DNA of 64,000 bases from Botrytis cinerea B05.10 (GCF_000143535.2 NC_037318.1:1178001-1242000), one strand, 5' to 3'. Shown: positions 14,293 through 28,080, numbered from the stretch's first letter. Made by a program: numbers and translations. Notes: generated by a model not told the origin, from the sequence alone.

Positions 14293-14843
14293 TTGGGGAT
14301 TCACTACCCATGGTATGTATGCATAGGTGTGGATTTTGAGGGTTTGTTTGCATGTGTGACTTGTTTGATCTTGTTGATTTATTGGATTGATTGGATTTGT
14401 CTCCTATTGATAGGTCGTTGATATTACATGTAGCTCTTTTGTGAGGAAGTATTTGGTGGTGTACTTGTGAAGACATTTTTTGTTCCCTGCTGAAGTTTTG
14501 TTCCTGCTGTTTACTACCTACTTGTCTGTATATCGTGAACTACAATGACAGAATGGACATATTGAGTTGAACCACGATAAAAAAAATAAACATCTTGAGT
14601 TAATCAGTCGCTACATACACCTTCCCTCAAAAATCATTCCTCAACCCCAGCCTCCTCCCCCCAAAAAAGGCTTCAATCCTTTCCATCACTCTTCAATTCT
14701 CCTTGAAATTGTCAGCGTTTACTATACATCTCCAAACCCACCCCAATTAATTACCCAGCCACTCTGCATATAGCAAGACCATAATCAAAAAAGCATCGAG
14801 CCTTTTCCTCTCTCTATAGCATACCCCGCGCCTTTCACCATTT

Positions 14844-14895
14844 GATGCACATCTACAAATCGCCCCCTTCTCGATTTCCTCTTTGAGAACACTAG
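14844..14895. repeat. Dispersed direct repeat, copy 2
   Basis: The second copy of the repeat at 14241-14292, in the same orientation and about 600 bases away, with scattered substitutions (for example cat/cac, ggg/gag, acg/aca). Confidence 0.8.
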
Positions 14896-15393
14896 TGTGG
14901 AAACGCACTACCTAGGAGGATTCAGTTTTTGTACTCTGTAATCTTCACTTCTTTGTCGAATCTTGTATTATTCATTCCTCCCAAATCTAATCTAATTCCA
15001 AAATCAAATATGTGTATATAACTTACTCGAACACAAGATTTCCATTCTCATCCCCAGAACTCCTTGTTGAGTCTCTGCTTTAAGACTTCAAGTTTTCTAT
15101 CGTGAGTACATATGGGCGTTCTTATATCACTGAAGTCTAGATATTATCCCTTTCCTCAATTTTCTACTTTATTCGCATACCTATCTATACATATCCCATA
15201 CCATACACAAAAATCACTCCGAAACGAAAAAGAAACTCGCAAACCTCCCACTGACTCACTCACTCACTCATTCAACTCACCTACCCCAACCCCCCATCTA
15301 TTAAAACACGCAAGCAAAAAATCCACCAGTACTTCGACTTCTACCCACCCATCTTATTTATGACACACACATCCATCTCCACATATCAAACAA

Positions 15394-15418
15394 CTCCCTC
15401 CCTCCCTCCCTCCCTCCC
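15394..15418. repeat. (CCCT)n microsatellite
   Basis: A tandem tetranucleotide CCCT/CTCC tract of about six units within the pyrimidine-rich block. Confidence 0.85.
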
Positions 15419-15597
15419 CACTCACTCACTATCTTTCACGGAATACATCATAGAATTTACATCTTCACTAATCTCTAAGGTTATAATTTTACATTTTATT
15501 TTATCCTCTTATCTCCTCCCTCTGCATGTAGAATTTGCGTTATTATAGATCTGTTAAGATGGAGATAAATCGTATTTGATCTTTTCTATCTTAAATA

Positions 15598-15620
15598 TAT
15601 ATAGAGAGAGAGAGAGAGAG
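15598..15620. repeat. (GA)n microsatellite
   Basis: A dinucleotide GA tract following a short TA tract. It is one of the few purine tracts on the plus strand of this block. Confidence 0.85.
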
Positions 15621-15896
15621 GATAAAGACTCATTTTTCCTTTTAGAAATCTCATTACATTCCTCTCTGATGCTCTCTCCATCGAAATACCACCGGGTACG
15701 AAAAATAAATAAAACAAAACAATACACACAAACAAACAAAAGAAACCCCAAACATCTCCTTCCAATCTCCCTCTCTCCATCTCTCCATCTCCATAAACCC
15801 CCCCCCCTTCCAACTTCCCATCCCTATTCTCCAACATCCAACTCCAAATTTCCTATTTCCCATAAACTTTCCCCCTCCCCTCCCTCCTCCTCGTGT

Positions 15897-15916
15897 AAAA
15901 AAAAAAAAAAAAAAAA
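15897..15916. repeat. Poly(A) tract
   Basis: An uninterrupted run of 20 A residues. It is not preceded by coding sequence, so I do not read it as a retrotransposed cDNA tail. Confidence 0.85.
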
Positions 15917-16405
15917 TACAAAACACATAATATTAATATTAATCTGGTAATTCAAAAGAGTTATACATATGAACTATCTTATGTAACGATATAATAATGA
16001 GTATGCATCTCATCTCATCTCATTCAAACTCATAAATCTACTCATCTATTCACCTACCTACCTACCCACCCACCCACCTATTTCTTTGGCGAAGATCTTC
16101 TGTTTTTTTATTGTTTTTTTTTTTAAAAAAAAAAGTAAATGATGGCTTTGGTATAGGATAGAGAGATATATATGTATATGTATATAAATCACCAATCTCA
16201 AACCATCAAACCAGCCATCCACCTACCTCTCCACCCCTTTCCCTTTTCTCTTTCCCTTTCCCATCTCTCTCCTTCCTCTTTCCTCTTTCCCTTTCCTATT
16301 TCCTCTCCCCCCACCAAAAAACAATAAATCATTTCACAACCCAACTCAACTCACCTCAACTCACCTCATATAACACAATATACATTTCCAATCTTCCTCT
16401 CCCCT

Positions 16406-16434
16406 AGAGATAGATAGATAGATAGATAGATAGA
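16406..16434. repeat. (GATA)n microsatellite
   Basis: A tandem GATA tetranucleotide tract of about seven units. It would also present several GATA-factor core sites in series. Confidence 0.85.
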
Positions 16435-16635
16435 CAGATTTTCCCCCATCTACACCCCCATCCCTATCCCTATCCCCATCCCCATCGCACATCGCACATC
16501 AAACCAAACCCAAAGCCAGAACCAAACACCAATATAAACCCAAAACCCAAAATCCAAAATCCAAAACCCAAAATCCACTTACAACTAACTACCCAAGATT
16601 TCTTTCTCTCTCTCTTCTCTCTTCTCTTTCTCAAT

Positions 16636-16661
16636 TTCCTTCCTTCCTTCCTTCCTTCCTT
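16636..16661. repeat. (TTCC)n microsatellite
   Basis: A tandem TTCC tract of about six units inside the pyrimidine-rich block. Confidence 0.85.
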
Positions 16662-17898
16662 ACCTAATCTCATTTCATCTTACATTATATTATCTTACCT
16701 CTGTCTCAATCACCCACCTACCTCTCATTACCTCTCATTACCTCTATCTCAATCACCCACCCACCTACCTACCTATCTCTTATTACCTGCCTATACACCC
16801 ATACACCCATACACCACCTACATACCTTCAATACCACTCGCTCGCTTATAACAGCACACCATACCAAACTTCTATCATCCGTATCCCTATTCTCACCCGT
16901 GTCCCTATTCCTATTCCCATCTCCAACTTTCTTACCTTTTCTTCCTACCTTCTCTTCTTACCTTTCCACCTCACCCAAGATCAAATCTCAAATCTCAAAT
17001 CTCAAGCTAGATATTCAATCCCATTCATTTTAACGTTCTCGTCGTGCAAAAACCAAACACACCAGAATGGAATAAAATACAATGAATAAGGAACAAGGGA
17101 AGACTCACCTTAGATATATCATCAATCATTAATCAACATCAACTTCACAACTTCCACATCAAAGCCTCATCAACATTAACATCAACCACACACACGAGAG
17201 AGAGAGAGAAGTAGTAGGTATGGTAGATAGGTAGAATTTGAAAAATACGTTTTTATGATCCAACGACAGTTAGACATACATATTCCCATGTTCATGAAAA
17301 CTTTGTCTATGACCTGACAAATTTTCATCACCACAACCACCACCAAATCATTCTCACCACCACCACCACCATCACTACTGCACTAACTGCTTAAATCCAT
17401 CCCTATCATATCTGCCCTGACTAAAAAGAAAGTAACGTAAAAAAAAAACTCCACCGGTTAATTCCAACTCCACGCCATCCCACTTCAACCATGTTTACCA
17501 ATGATATAATATTTTCATCGCGCGCAACATAGCATGTATTCCACCCTTTACCTACCCACTCCCATTTAAAAACAAAGCCAAGCCAGCATTCGCCAACCAT
17601 CGTACAAGCATCCCCCAACCTGTCGATATGTGCCCCCAAATGTTCCTTCCCCTTATCCCCATCTCCATGAAAATTAGCCGGGTACCATTGACCTCAATTC
17701 CAGTGTTCCAATAAAATGATCAACGGCAAATGCAGTCACGCCATCTAAAATCCGATTCCCATGGTATGCGATGATATGTGAAGGCTAGATGTGACAATTG
17801 CACTGTCTCTTTTGCCAACCAACTAAAAAAAGACAAACGAAAAAGAAAATCTGTTGTGACAAGTGTGTTGTAGTGTATGTATAAGTCGGTAAGGTGTA

Positions 17899-19909
17899 TT
17901 AATTTAATATTCCATCCCACATTCCTGGGCGAAAGGCTGGGTGCATTATTGTTTGAGAAAGTCCTCGAGCAGCTTCTGTCGCACAACAGAGTCTCTTTCT
18001 TCCAGACGATGCCGCTGGCACTGTTTGCACATCACTAGCATGTCCACCTGGCTTGGCCAAAACGTGTGCCATGCCCCCAGTCATCAACAATTCTCGTACG
18101 TTATCATGAAGAGAAGCTTCAAGTGAATGAGTCCTGCTTCGTTTGGCACCAGCCCTGTTAGATGTATGCGCGGGTTTGTCATCAACTCTGTTAGATGAGT
18201 CCACAGATACGGATTGACGGTGCAATTCGTATAAAGTTCGTGCGGCTTCGTCTAATGCATCAGCCCCAACTTCGTCATAGCTCTCACACATTTCAGCCAC
18301 TGTCACAACAACATTTCTATTCTTCTTCTCACTACACAGCTTCGCGTATCGACAACGCGCCTGGACATCCAGCTTTGCTGAGACCGGCGCACTCGTCAAT
18401 GACGATGCAGATGAGATTGAAGATGAACGCGATGTTCTTGATGAAGTGTCCGAAACCATTGATTCGGGCGAAGACATGGACGAGACCGAATTGGCCAACG
18501 ATGATCGACGATTGCAAGAATAAGCTTGTGGGGATGAGGTCAATTGGCTTGCCCACTTCTCAGTCGCTTGCGGGCCACAGAAGTTTGTCTGTGCCATAGC
18601 GAGACTCATTGATGATTTGCCGAGCATGTAAGATGCAGCACTCACAGCAGGAGTGTTGTATCCAGTGCTCTGGGGAGTCAATCGTGGAGTTGGGAGAAGA
18701 CCAAGAGCTGGTACAGGTCGAACAGTTGGATAAGTGGTTGATGGTGATGGCTCCATGGTATTAGGCGAGTAATGCTTGGGAGACGAGGTGGGCTCATTGG
18801 AACCAGGGAAATGATATGCAGACAATGGTGTGAAAGGTCTTAGCGGAAGACCACAAGCCTCCTTGCGAGATGGACTCGTGATTTCGTTCATGTTATCCAA
18901 TTCCGGGTTGAGCTTGAGAACAATTCGCTTCCACTCGGCAGATTGTTCTGCGATGCTCAAAGAAGAGGCTCCTGGGGATGGAGGCTGCGACGATGGTGTG
19001 TAGTTCAAAACAATGTCAGTCCAACGTTGAAAAACTTTCTCGGTAATGTGCAACTCCCACTTCACAGCAAGGAGGAATGCTATTTCGTTTTGGTTAATTT
19101 CCAAAGTGGGCAGTCCAGAAATCTTACTCCAAGCGCGAGACGAGTAGTTTCTATCTTGCAAGTATTTCGATGCGAGAATAAGCGCAGATAAGAACATTCG
19201 TCGGCCACATTGTAGAGCTCGGAATGATTGAGTATCATCCGTTTGCTCCATGGTAAAATCGGTCTTTGGTACAAATGGTTTGATCAAGATCAGGTAGTAC
19301 AAAGCGACTTGAAGAGTCGAGTAGCTGGTCCTTGATCTTCTCAAAGTTTCTTGTATGAAGACACGCAGAGGAAGGACACCTTTACCCATCTCGCTTCTGC
19401 AAGCGACGGTTGAAAGGGGCCATATTGCTTCGACAATCAAAGCCGAAGAATCTGGGGAGTTGTTGAGCGCATGGACTTAGGGATCATCAGGAATTCATAA
19501 TAAGCTTACCGACGAGGCTGTCAACAAAATTGACCTTGCGATCAGCTTGACGTACCAGGGTAGGAGGACGTCCTGTGCGAGTACTAGATCCGACACTAGT
19601 CCTTCTTGGGTTCTGCCTTTCTTCTGGGGCGATTTCCACCGGTAACCTTTGTTGTGGCCAAAATTTTGTAATCTTATTTTTTTCGCAGATGTTGATTGCA
19701 GTAGCAGGGGGGGGTAGTTGATTTGCGCAGAAGTACGAAGGTTCGGAATCGGAGGATGCGCTTGCGATGGAAGAATTGTCGGATGCTTGTGACGCAGCAT
19801 CCGACCAAACTGAGGAGGTGGAGGAAGAAGCCGACGAGGCTATGGAAGAACTGTAAGGACCATTATGAAATGAGGTGTAAGGCGACGAATCATCTTCGCC
19901 GCAATGCAT
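17899..19909 (-). CDS. PHO80/Pcl-type cyclin
   Basis: Two exons: 19909-19510 and 19451-17899, joined in phase 1 across a 58-base intron (GTAAGC donor, CAG acceptor), giving 650 residues. The N-terminal ~110 residues are Ser/Ala-rich and disordered. The segment 'RPPTLVRQADRKVNFVDSLV' continues across the splice into 'DSSALIVEAIWPLS', which is the conserved entry to the cyclin box of fungal Pho80/Pcl-like cyclins. The box runs to about residue 295 and includes 'FIQETLRRSRTSYSTLQVAL', 'RRMFLSALILASKYLQDRNY', 'SKISGLPTLEINQNEIAFLL' and 'WELHITEKVFQRW'. The last ~350 residues are Ser/Pro-rich and low complexity. Such cyclins bind a Pho85/Cdk5-type kinase and steer it to substrates in nutrient and morphogenesis control. 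The exact orthologue (Pcl5-, Clg1- or Pas1-like) is not fixed here. The upstream region is exceptionally long and gene-free. Confidence 0.88.
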
Positions 19910-21598
19910 CTTCGAAGTGTTTTGTGTGTATTTGGTGTATTTTGTAAGTGAATCGGAAATGAAAAAGTTCTATGCGAAATAAAACTCCAGTCGCCGTCTG
20001 TACAAAGCCAAAATCTAGATTATAACGTTATAGACTATTCCCAAGAAACCTTCTGACTAGATACGGGCTTGTGCAACAACGCGGGAGTTATTGCCAAAGC
20101 TAGATGATCGAGGTAGGAGGAGGGCAAGACTAGTTTGAAGAAGAGATCGCAACGATTTCTTCAGGAACGATATAACCGGTAGATTTGGACGATGTAAGAC
20201 TGGCGACTGGGGAAAAAATTGAAAGACCTAAGAGCATGTTGACCTTTCCGTTTTGTGAAATGGTAACTGTTGTGATAAATGGTGGGCTAGTTTATTGGGT
20301 AAACCAGCGTCCCATCAGAGGTCGCGACTTTGGACGAGAGGGTAAGGGTGTATGACAAGCGTAGGTTTGTGAAACGTATGCCTTTTATGGAAGTGTGCAA
20401 TGAAGCATTCGAGATGTGGTGGTACTGTATGTAGTGTAGTGTAGGGTAGGGTAGGTTGAAGGTGTGCGATAGTTTTCGCGATTGGCAGTAAAGGAAAGTC
20501 GAGGGTTATAAACCGATGGTTGTCATTGAACAAAGGATTGAGTGGAGTGAGTAATGCGGGTGTGAGGAGGATGAAGAGGCGAAGATTGCGAAGGCGACAG
20601 AGACTAAAAAAGTTTAGGCTCGAAGTATGAGTCTTTCCTTTCCTTCTTTTCTTTTCCCTTGTGAAATACTCCCGTGGCAGACGCAGCAGTCACGATGATG
20701 GATTATTTTGCAGTGGAGGAGAGAAGAGAGAGAGGATAGAGGGTCTTTGCGAATTTTAAGACGAAGTTAACATTTGACTCTCTTATGGAGTATAATATGG
20801 TGAAAGGGTGTTTAAGGCGAGGGTGAGGCTGTGAGTCTTGGGTAGGGATGGAATGGGATGGGATGGGATGGGATGGGGTGGAGGGTGGGTGGGTGAGTGG
20901 TACCTTTTTAGGTGTTAATGGTTGATGGGGTATGACTGATTTTAGTGGCAAGACTTGACGATCCACAAATAAAGTTAAAGCCGGTACCGTAGACGGACTG
21001 GCTGTGGTGAGTAATAGACCAAGAACTGGAGTAGATAAATCGCCGGTGGTGAGTGCGTGAGTGCGTGAGTGCGTGCGTGCGTGAATCAATCTTATGTGTA
21101 ATCAGCCAAGTTCGAGTTTCGCCTTCAGTTAAGCGTGCGAGGACTGTTTCTTTTTCGAGGCTGGCGTGAATGGTTGGGTGGTGTGGTGACGGGTGACGGG
21201 AGAGGAGAGTAAAATAAGATAAATAATATAAGGGGATCAACAAATCAGACAGAGAGCAAAGAAGTCTCGTGATCCGGCTGTTCTTTCGATCAAGCGAATG
21301 GTGGAAGAGAGGAGCAAGAGTAATAATAAGAGAATAAGAGTAACAATTAGGTGGCGAAGGACAAAGTAAATTGATTTTAGGTAGAAATGATGGAAGCGGT
21401 ATAACAAAATGATGAGATCGTGAGTCGTGGGGAAAATGGAGATGGATTAGGATTGGAGTGAGACGAGATGAGACGAGATTGCTGGAGACAGAGATTCCGA
21501 CTGATCTGATGCGGGCAGGCGAAGAGAAAGATCGGTCAGTCAGTCAGTCAACCACTCACTTGGGGTGTTGTGTCGCAAAGGAGGCAGGCTGACTTGGC

Positions 21599-21632
21599 TC
21601 TGGATTTGGATTTGGATTTGGATTTGGATTTG
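21599..21632. repeat. (TTTGGA)n hexanucleotide repeat
   Basis: Tandem 6-base units, about five to six copies. Confidence 0.85.
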
Positions 21633-21896
21633 ACTTTGGCTTGCTTTGGGCGGGTAGGATGATTTGTGAGGTGAGGTGAGTGAGGTGAGTCGTCGAAAGC
21701 GAAAGCGAAACCGTGTGATTTGATATGCTATGTACGAACGTCGAAGGAGATACAGAGCCGTAGAATGGTGAACCCGTGGATGAATAAGAAGCTCGATCGA
21801 GGCGATAATCGACGGTGTCAATAGTACGTAGAAATTAAGTGGCCAGATGAAGGAATTCCTCTCCAAGTGAAGAATAAAGTGCAATAAATCCTATCA

Positions 21897-21931
<35 letters not shown>

Positions 21932-21949
21932 CAGACAAACAAACAAACG
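21897..21949. repeat. (AGAC)n / (AAAC)n microsatellite
   Basis: About eight AGAC units followed by a short related CAAA/AAAC tail, directly before several T-runs. Confidence 0.85.
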
Positions 21950-23505
21950 ACGTTGCTCTCTTTTTTCCTTTTCCTTTTTTTATGATGCTTTTATTTCCCT
22001 TCTTTTTTTATAATCTTTTTAATCCTTTTTTTTTTTCTTCTCACACGAGTAGCGTAATGAATAAAGAAATCAATAAATAAACAAATAAATATGAATGAGT
22101 TGAGATGTCGTGAAAAATGTTTTTTTGTTTCTAGTTTGTTTTCGATGATAATTTTTGACAGACTTCACGGAGCCGCCGACTTAAAGGTTTCGGGAATCAT
22201 ACATGTTGACGATGAAGAGGGAAGAAATCTTTCCATACGGGCGGGCATGGCTGCTGTTTTGTTGCCATTCCTGCCCGCTTGCGAACATGGTTCTGAACGA
22301 TTGGGATTATGTTTAGCTAATGGGATTTTGCGTGTTGCTCCAATTCGATGCCATCTGAATGGTCGGTCGCTGTTCTCTTCATGGCAGCACGCACCGAGCG
22401 ACAATGATTACGGGGACGCAGAGCGACCACATGTTTCTCGTCCAACGCCTTGCCCTCCCTTCCTCCATCCAACCAGAAGGTGCATTACGGATAAGATATG
22501 ACTGACTGACGAAGGGATGCGATGGAGAGACAAGGATGATTAGACCCCCGACGAAAAAAATCGAGATGCGTGTGGACACTGGCTGGGACTGGGAACGAGA
22601 AAGACTGAGCAGATAGATAGATGTACGTTACAAGCAATGTGCGTCGATGAGTCTTAGCATTTGTTATTTTTCCATGTTCTACTAATCACATTGATTGATT
22701 CATCGCCAATTTCAAAGCCATTTCAGCCAAATTCCAAGCCAACCAAGCCAACCGAGAATCACACGGTAGAAAGTAGAACAGGAAGGAGAAGCCACCGAAG
22801 TGGGAGAGGCAAGAAGCAAGCAAGCATGAAGGCATGAAAGAAAAGAAGAAAATACGGTCATGATTGTTGTGCACGAAACAGAGACGGCCCATGCAAAACA
22901 ATCAGTTGACTGACGGTTGAGAGAGCGAGAAAGAAGGAAGGAAAGAAAGAACGAAAGAAAGAAAACGGCGTGGAAATGCTTACTTCGTAGATTGGAGATG
23001 GTCATCATAGTACTTGTGGTCCATTTCACCATCCAAGTGAGTCTCGCTGCATCATCGCTCATCCTCTGCCACTCATAAAAATGATGCGAAGAGAATGTAT
23101 CATGTAGCATTCCATTCCAACCAAGAACCGACGCAGCAGTTCCGGACCACCAAACGCTATGCTTTCATGCCTCACGCGCCTCATTCACAGCTACTAATTC
23201 GATGCAATCAAACGCCTACAGCTACAGCACTTCTAATTACTAGGGATGTCGTGCAGAATATGCAGTGTTCCGCTATTCATATGAGATGAAATGAGATGAT
23301 ATGACATGATTACATCAAGAAGTGCCATGATAATTTCATCTCTCCAAATAGAGAGACACATGGTCAGTAGTGCATCTGCTTGTTAAGCATCTGGCCTTTG
23401 AAGATCTTCCTTTCGGCTGGCTGTTGGTGATTGATTGAATACGAAGTACGCCCGTCTAAACATCCCCCCGTTCATCCGGCTGTATGCTGGTCGTATTGAG
23501 CCTTG

Positions 23506-23555
23506 CACAGGACAGGACAGGACAGCACAGGACAGCACAGGACAGCAGCACAGGA
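23506..23555. repeat. GACAG-based tandem repeat
   Basis: Interleaved 'caggacagga' and 'cagcacagga' units in tandem. The unit length alternates between 5 and 10 bases. Confidence 0.75.
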
Positions 23556-26500
23556 GAGATTCATCGCTCAGCCCGTCTCGACCGTCGCAATGAGCCGATG
23601 ATGAATATCGCACACAGCCTTGCCATCAATGCTGAATGTCTCGATGTCTGTCGGTGAATCAATCAATCAATCGGTCTATCGGACAATCAATCAAACGCCT
23701 TTCCAAGAGACTCGCAGCACCGAACAGACCAGCCGAGCCAACCTAAAAAAGGAGCATCGTCCTTCTAGCTACATACTGTCTACGGAGCAACGGCAATTGC
23801 GATCTGGTGTGGGGTGGATATCTCGTGAAACGCATGGGCATACGAATCCTCTCTCTTCCTGTTCTATTTTCACATCATCCCCCTCCCTCCTCACAACAAG
23901 ACGGAATTTCCAATTACAAGTCGGACTATCCCATGCATAGACCATCTATTGTGCTGTGCGGCATGGCTTTGATGCTGAGAATCGACGTACCCAGACACGA
24001 GTGATTTCCTCAGCCTCTTCGCAATTGCGCATTCCAGCTCGGTACTTCCGTTTGCCAATGCTGGATCCGGAGTCTAGAGTCTCGAGGTTCGAATCCATTC
24101 ATTCACAAGACGATGATTATCGCCGATGCAACGTGATATGTGAAGTGTGAAGTGTGAAGTGTGAAATGATGATTGCCACCGTCATTACGATAATTGTCTA
24201 CGTACCTACGATCTTCATTCGTATCAATTATTACCTAAGGTACTCGGGAAAATGGCGGTAATGGCGAAATTCAGATACCGTACAGAAAGCAACGAATTGT
24301 TGCTCACATGTATTTTTTTGCCTTCTTACCACCCCCATCCACCCCTCATTCATAGTCTCACCCGCCTTGGGATTCACATCATGCAGGAAAGCAGAATAGA
24401 TGCAACGCAAAGACAAGGCAAAATACATTCAGAAGCGAGAGAAAGATGATTGGATGCGCCTTTTCTCTTCCCTAGCCGTGTCGCTTCCTGTATCATCACC
24501 AGTTTCATGACCGTGTTGTAGCACCCAGGTATCACTCAGCGATATTTATCAGCCCCCTCTAAATATGGAGGGAGGAGAGGAAAGACCGAAAAAGAACATG
24601 TACAGGAACTTTTCCGTTCACCCTTTCAACTCAATCGCATCTCTCACGTCAAATCCTGGAGATTCACAAGCCCAAGTAAGCAGTAAACTCTCGATGAGAT
24701 CGAATCTAGCATGTCACCAGCCGAGTGATCTTAGAAGCAGAGGCTTTTCAACAGAGGAGGCGATAGCAAATGGGAGAATATTCCCCTACACATATAAACC
24801 GTAATCATACCCATGAAGCACACGACCAATGACCATGTCCAACATACCCCCCACTTCATTCAAAGCTTACATCTTAATTGGTTTGGCGACGACAAGTGTA
24901 AGCATGCAGTAGCAGCTTGCTTGGATGGCTTTTTTTCTTTTCTTTCGCATGCTCGTTTCCGGCGTTGTGATTACGGGCTGCAGTATTCCTTCCTGTACAG
25001 GACCCCAGGGAGGGAAAGTGGGTATCCGCTTTCCCCTCATGGAATCGAGCAGAGTGGAAAATTCGAGAGAATTCGTTGTGTCTGTGTTTGTTTGCTTTTC
25101 ATTCCGCTCGTACTTGCCATTTGGTCCCATGTGACGATGACCGTTGGGACCGAAGATCCTCCCCTTCGAGAAATTTCCACGTCGCCAATGGCATGCCATC
25201 TGGACACTGGACGCTGGATAAGAAAACGCATCCCACTTCTCAGCTCGTCAACCCCGACGGCCGCCCCAAGAGAGATAGACAATTTTGGGTATCGGGATTC
25301 TCTCTATCGATGAGTCAAACAATCTCATCCACTCCAGGCTGCAAAACAAAGGCGTCAGACAGAAATCCGTCCGAGCTTTTTCTTTGTGCTAATCAGTAAA
25401 TCTTGCTCCTTTGGTCTCGCTCACCATGCCATGCGCTTGTTCTCGTCATGGTAACACATACCTCCCATGCCATACATACCATCCCATGCGAGGGACGTTT
25501 TCCCTCGCTAGCACGCAGTCTAAACATCCATCACGAGAGCTTCATTTTCAAACCAGTTGGGATGAGACAACGAAGCGCGAGAAAGAAAGTTCGGGAGTGG
25601 ATGGCGAGTCTGTCTCCCCTTCCTTGGCTTGGGCTTGACCGTAACAACGAGTGCAACAGCGAATCTCAGTGTACAGAGCATGTATGTGTATGTACCATCA
25701 GGTGACCAGCACTCCAGTAAACACATCATCAAAATGTAAAACACGGACAGTGTGAAGAGTTGGCAGATGGAGATTGAGTGGTGGGAGGGATTGTTATTTT
25801 TTGTTTTTTTGTTTTTGTTTTGGGTCAAGGACATGGGTGCTAATGATGAAGGAGATTTCCACCTGAAGTGGCATCCCCGCGTTCGTTGTTGGCATTGTGA
25901 TGGATGGATGCACAGAGTGTATTAGGAAAAGGGTCCATTTATTGGAGGGGTGCGATGTTCCTCTCCGATATGGATGCACCGAGTATGTAGGAGTCACCGG
26001 TCACGCCTTCAATACCCTCCCACCTCCCTGGTCGGCGATGGAGAGTAGGGAGCTGAGCGACACGCCGAGAGATCACGCCTTCAAGACGGTCAAGAAAATC
26101 GTAATCTTTTATCTTTTTGTGATTATGAGAAAAGTTAATTCGAGTCTCAAAATTCTACATATCAAACTTGAGTCCATGGGTGGACTGACGGGGCTTTCCC
26201 TTGCTGAGAAATCAATTCTCGAGTCGAGGAGCGGGAACTCATACTAATAATACCAGCCAGAAATTGGTCTGGGAGAATTCAGAAACGCTACGAGTATGGA
26301 GTCGGTAGGTAGGTTACGTGAGGAAGTGAGGATTCTAGGATGATAGAATGATAGATAGCATCATAAGTCATAACGACTAATCATAAAGCAACCCGTGTCT
26401 TCTGCGAGTACCTACGAGGAGGGAGTCGAGAATTCCTCGAGAGTTTCCTAGCTCCCTCTGCGTCTTCGTCCTCGACAATCAAAGTGCGACGTTCGTTTTT

Positions 26501-27043
26501 GTGAAGACGCCGAGAAACTCCGTCGATTGAGATTGACTCATTCTCTTCATCAGCAGATATTCCGAGATTTTTTCGCTGGGGGGGGGGTTTACTTTTACTT
26601 TTACTTTTACGCGGTATTTTGGGGATCTGGTTGGTTGTGGTTGGTTGGTTGGAACTATGTGTGTTTTTGTTACTAGATGTGTGTTCTATAAGTATGTAAT
26701 TTATTTATTCATTTATTCATTTATTCGTTCGAGGTCGCGCTCTTTGTGCGAACGAATTCCAGCTATCTAATTCTTCGGTGTAGTTTGGATTATAGAGAAT
26801 AGAATATGCAATAGAAACCCATACAACCCCCCAACCATATACAGGAGTTATTATTAGTGAGTTGAGTTGGTTAGTTAGTTAGGTACCTAGTCAACCAGCA
26901 CGATAAATCCTCAAATTAAATTTTACGTGCAGAGTAATAGGTAATAGGGAATGGGTAATAATAAATATAGTATAGCATAGAAAGAAACCAACACGGAATT
27001 TTATGAAACGCTTGGATGCAGAGATGGATGGGTTTGTTGGAGG

Positions 27044-27081
27044 AATACATACATACATACATACATAGGTACATACATACA
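27044..27081. repeat. (ATAC)n microsatellite
   Basis: ATAC units interrupted once by 'ataggtac'. A second ATAC tract lies at about 27338-27362. Confidence 0.8.
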
Positions 27082-27685
27082 TTGTGCTAGAGATGAAAAG
27101 GGAAACCTTCTAGAATGGAAAAGGGTGCTGGCGAGGAAATGCCAAGGTTTGAGAATCGGTATCGGGGGGATGGTTATTGGTTGGTTGGTTGGGTGCGTGG
27201 GGGGGTGTGTGTGCATGGATGCATGCATGGATGCATGGGTGTGGTGGTGCTGTGGTGGTGCTGTGGTGATGGCGTAGAAGGTGGAAGGTGGAAAGTGGAA
27301 AGTGGAAAGGAGTGTTCGCTGGGTCTGGTTTGCCAAGTACATACATACATACATACGTACGTACTCTCGAGGTACAGTCAGTACCTACTTTGAAGAAGTC
27401 GAAGTCGAAGTCGAAGTCGGTAAGTGGAGGCGTGCGTGTGCGTGTGTATGTGTGTACGAACGAACGAACGAACTTGGAAGTACCTAGGTATGTGTGGAAG
27501 AATCGAATCGAGGACGGGGCGACGGAGATGGAGATGGAGATGGAGATTGGAAAATGCGATTTATCATCTCGGGACCTCGGAGTTGTGTTGTTGCGTGGGA
27601 AGAAGAAGTGAAAGGGTGCGGTGTGGTGCGGCGCGGCGCGGCTTGCTTAGGTACTTACTGATCTTGCTTGCTTATTGATCTTGTT

Positions 27686-27713
27686 AGATGGATGGATGGA
27701 TGGATGGATGGAT
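27686..27713. repeat. (GGAT)n microsatellite
   Basis: A tandem GGAT tract of about six to seven units. Confidence 0.85.
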
Positions 27714-27994
27714 TAATAAGGTTATGCGTGGAAATGGAAAATGGAAAACGGAGAATGGGAAATGGGAAATGGGAATTAATTCCATCTGCGTCAAGATCGT
27801 CGTCATACTGCTGATTATTATTATTATTATGATTGTACGGCGTGGGTTTCTTCCTGCTGTTGATATTATTATTTAGATTTGGGTCGGTTTATTAGTTGGT
27901 TTTAGAATGGGTATTAGTGGTTATTGGTGTTGGTATTGGTATTGGTATTAGAATTAGAATTATAATGAAAAATGAATGAAAATAATATCACCCA

Positions 27995-28080
27995 CCTATC
28001 TATCTATCTATCTATCCATCCATCCATCTACCCATCTCTCAAATCCATTAATCAAATCAAATCAAATCAAATCAAATCAA
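27995..28080. repeat. (CTAT)n, (CCAT)n and (AATCA)n compound microsatellite
   Basis: CTAT units pass into CCAT units near 28016-28030. After 20 bases of other sequence, a pentanucleotide AATCA array fills about 28050-28080. Confidence 0.85.

Larger units (their letters stand above)
14896..17898. other. Pyrimidine-rich, microsatellite-rich gene-free region
   Basis: About 3 kb in which the plus strand is strongly C/T- and C/A-rich, with many simple repeats and no credible coding frame. Long frames here come only from low-complexity sequence. It lies 3' of the cyclin gene, which is on the minus strand. See the repeats listed separately. Confidence 0.6.

Noticed and set aside
15897..15916. Poly(A) tail of a retrotransposed copy
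   Set aside because: No coding or element sequence precedes the A run.
15554..15950. Overlapping frames of 65-124 codons on both strands
   Set aside because: They are made by GA, poly-C and poly-A tracts; composition is pure low complexity.
22091..25834. Frames of 100-166 codons (22091-22501, 24813-25313, 25076-25399 and others)
   Set aside because: No recognisable motifs, several overlap on both strands, and no splice-supported continuation was seen.
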